From contig OZ024854.1 in the NCBI GenBank assembly GCA_964017155.1, positions 70,686,047 to 70,750,046 on the forward strand: a DNA stretch of 64,000 nucleotides, read 5' to 3'. Made by a program: the position numbers and the translations under genes. How positions within the stretch are numbered: position 1 is the stretch's first letter; every line of letters begins with the position of its first letter. This document shows, piece by piece, positions 62,390 through 64,000 of this stretch. A model generated the notes under the pieces. It did no database searches, was not told where the DNA came from, and worked only from the letters and a program-made list of their open reading frames with translations. This stretch comes from Oasisia sp. SBJ-2009. Lineage: Eukaryota > Annelida > Polychaeta > Sabellida > Siboglinidae.

Positions 62390-64000
62390 TTGATACTTGA
62401 TTTTGTTAATTCAATCAATTATAATCATCTTGCGCATATTAATGTTTTATATACAGCGCGTCTTAGCAGACTTTTGAGGTCGAAAAGACAGCGTGGTCGG
62501 CATAAACAAACTGTTTATTGCTCATTCCATATGCACAGCGCAGTAACATGCACCGCTGCGCTTGCGACTGTCACAAATCGCGCTGTCTTTTCGACCTCAA
62601 CAGTTTGCCAAGACGCTGTTTATAAAACATAAATACGCGCAAGATGATTGTAATTGAATGAATTAATTTAATCAAGTATCAAATGTTGGCAAAAATACTG
62701 ATATAATAGCAACTTTGAGGTGGGTCCGACTTGTACATAAGTGCCAAATAGTGAAATTCTGAAAACAAATTGAGAGTATACGTGCTTTTATGAGAGAGTG
62801 CGCGTGAAAGTACGCGCCCGCAAGTGTAGGCATTTATGTACAAGTCGGGCCCACCTCAATGTTGGTATTATAACTGTATCTTTGCCAATATTTGATACTT
62901 GATTTTGTTAACTCAATCAATTATATTCATCTTGCGCATATTAATGTTTTATATACAGCGCGTCTTAGCAGACATTTGAGGTCGAAAAGACAGCGTGGTC
63001 GGCATAAACAAACTGTTTATTGCTCATTCCATATGCACAGCGCAGTAACATGCACCGCTGCGCTTGCGACTGGCACAAATCGCGCTGTCTTTTCGACCTC
63101 AACAGTTTGCCAAGACGCGCTGTTTATACAACATAAATACGCGCAAGATGATTATAATTGAATGAATTAATTTAATCAATTATCAAATGTTGGCCAAAAA
63201 TAGTGATATAATAGCAACATTGAGGTGGGTCCGACTTGTACATAAGTGCCAAATAGTGAAATTCTGAACAAAAATTGAGAGTATACGTGCTTTTATGAGA
63301 GAGTGCGCGTGAAGGTACGCGCCCGCAAGAGTAGGCATTCATGTACAAGTCGGGCCCACCTCAATTTTGGTATTATAACTGTATTTTTGCCAATATTTGA
63401 TACTTGATTTTGTTAATTCAATCAATTATAATCATCTTGCGCATATTAATGTTTTATATACAGCGCGTCTTAGCAGACTTTTGAGGTCGAAAAGACAGCG
63501 TGGTCGGCATAAACAAACTGTTTATTGCTCATTCCATATGCACAGCGCAGTAACATGCACCGCTGCGCTTGCGACTGGCACAAATCGCGCTGTCTTTTCG
63601 ACCTCAACAGTTTGCCAAGACGCGCTGTTTATAAAACATAAATACGCGCAAGATGATTGTAATTGAATGAATTAATTTAATCAAGTATCAAATGTTGGCA
63701 AAAATACTGATATAATAGCAACTTTGAGGTGGGTCCGACTTGTACATAAGTGCCAAATAGTGAAATTCTGAACAAAAATTGAGAGTATACGTGCTTTTAT
63801 GAGAGAGTGCGCGTGAAGGTACGCGCCTGCAAGAGTAGGCATTCATGTACAAGTCGGGCCCACCTCAATTTTGGTATTATAACTGTATCTTTGCCAATAT
63901 TTGATACTTGATTTTGTTAACTCAATCAATTATAATCATCTTGCGCATATTAATGTTTTATATACAGCGCGTCTTAGCAGACATTTGAGGTCGAAAAGAC
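62390..64000. repeat. Second 2518-bp-spaced block, cut by the window end
   Basis: Intervals are 502 (62390), 505 (62892) and 504 (63397), followed by a partial unit from 63901. The 62892 unit has TATACAAC with the expected GATTA and GGCCAAAAATAGTG, so it is the unrecombined counterpart of 60374. The 63397 unit combines the CTTTTGAGG right arm with the GGC spacer B, a combination not seen in its closest relatives. Confidence 0.83.

Larger units (their letters stand above)
19150..64000. repeat. Satellite array, right segment (504-bp units)
   Basis: The same satellite resumes in the same orientation and phase immediately after the retrotransposon and runs off the window. Unit starts include 19307, 19811, 20298, 20802, 21306, 22023, 22510 and then continue to 63397 and 63901. 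Compared with the left segment, long runs of undeleted 504-bp units are commoner here, especially 26232-33283. The 716/717-bp intervals recur only at 21306, 25028, 33284, 34487, 41734, 43961, 48689, 50412 and 55645. No unrelated sequence interrupts it. The 100 bases from 63901 are a partial last unit. Confidence 0.97.

Noticed and set aside
1..64000. CRISPR-like repeat-spacer structure
   Set aside because: The repeated unit is 504 bp with no unique spacers. Everything between repeats is itself repeated, and the setting is eukaryotic.
1..64000. rRNA or tRNA genes, or rDNA intergenic spacer
   Set aside because: No rRNA core sequence, tRNA cloverleaf or Pol III box pair was recognised in the unit or in the LINE.

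Overview
The window is almost entirely one satellite DNA array and contains no host gene that I can support. The repeat unit is 504 bp. It runs in one orientation from the first base to the last, so both array ends lie outside the window. I place 119 unit starts, using the position equivalent to base 338. The only non-satellite sequence is a 5'-truncated non-LTR retrotransposon (about 1.2 kb) inserted in one unit at 17946-19149.

The setting is eukaryotic, most likely an animal. The evidence is the satellite itself and a Jockey-superfamily (L2/CR1-like) reverse transcriptase fragment with YADD, short target-site duplications and a (TAA)n-type tail. The species cannot be named from this window. 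The LINE style is common in marine invertebrates, which is only a hint.

Layout of one unit (example 338-841, viewed cyclically): left arm (160 bp, e.g. 529-688), spacer A (97 bp, 689-785), right arm (160 bp, 786-945), spacer B (87 bp). The two arms are gap-free reverse complements with about 19 mismatches by eye. The array is therefore a string of alternating inverted arms, and any read-through RNA could fold into a long hairpin every 504 nt. Each spacer also holds its own small hairpin. Four length variants recur: 504 bp; 502 bp (2-bp GC loss, 19 intervals); 487 bp (17-bp deletion in spacer B, 16 intervals); and a 212-bp remnant with a 292-bp deletion (15 copies, same junction).

These variants form higher-order repeats of 1203, 1512, 1999, 2209, 2518, 2716, 3023, 3526, 5233/5737, 6955 and 8629 bp. 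Each of the larger ones is supported by private variants recurring at exactly that offset. From left to right: 1-17592 is built mainly from 716+487+504+502 bp blocks; 17593-19306 is the LINE-interrupted unit; 19307-26231 is mixed; 26232-33283 is two copies of a 3526-bp block of full-length units; 33284-35689 is a 1203-bp tandem pair; 36194-49909 has 3023- and 6955-bp duplications; 49406-59871 is a recent 5.2/5.7-kb duplication; 59872-64000 is a 2518-bp pair with a visible recombinant unit.

The many 70-89 residue open frames are a by-product of the repeat. They begin at TTG, are broken in several variants, and read the two inverted arms as look-alike peptides on opposite strands. I do not annotate them as genes.
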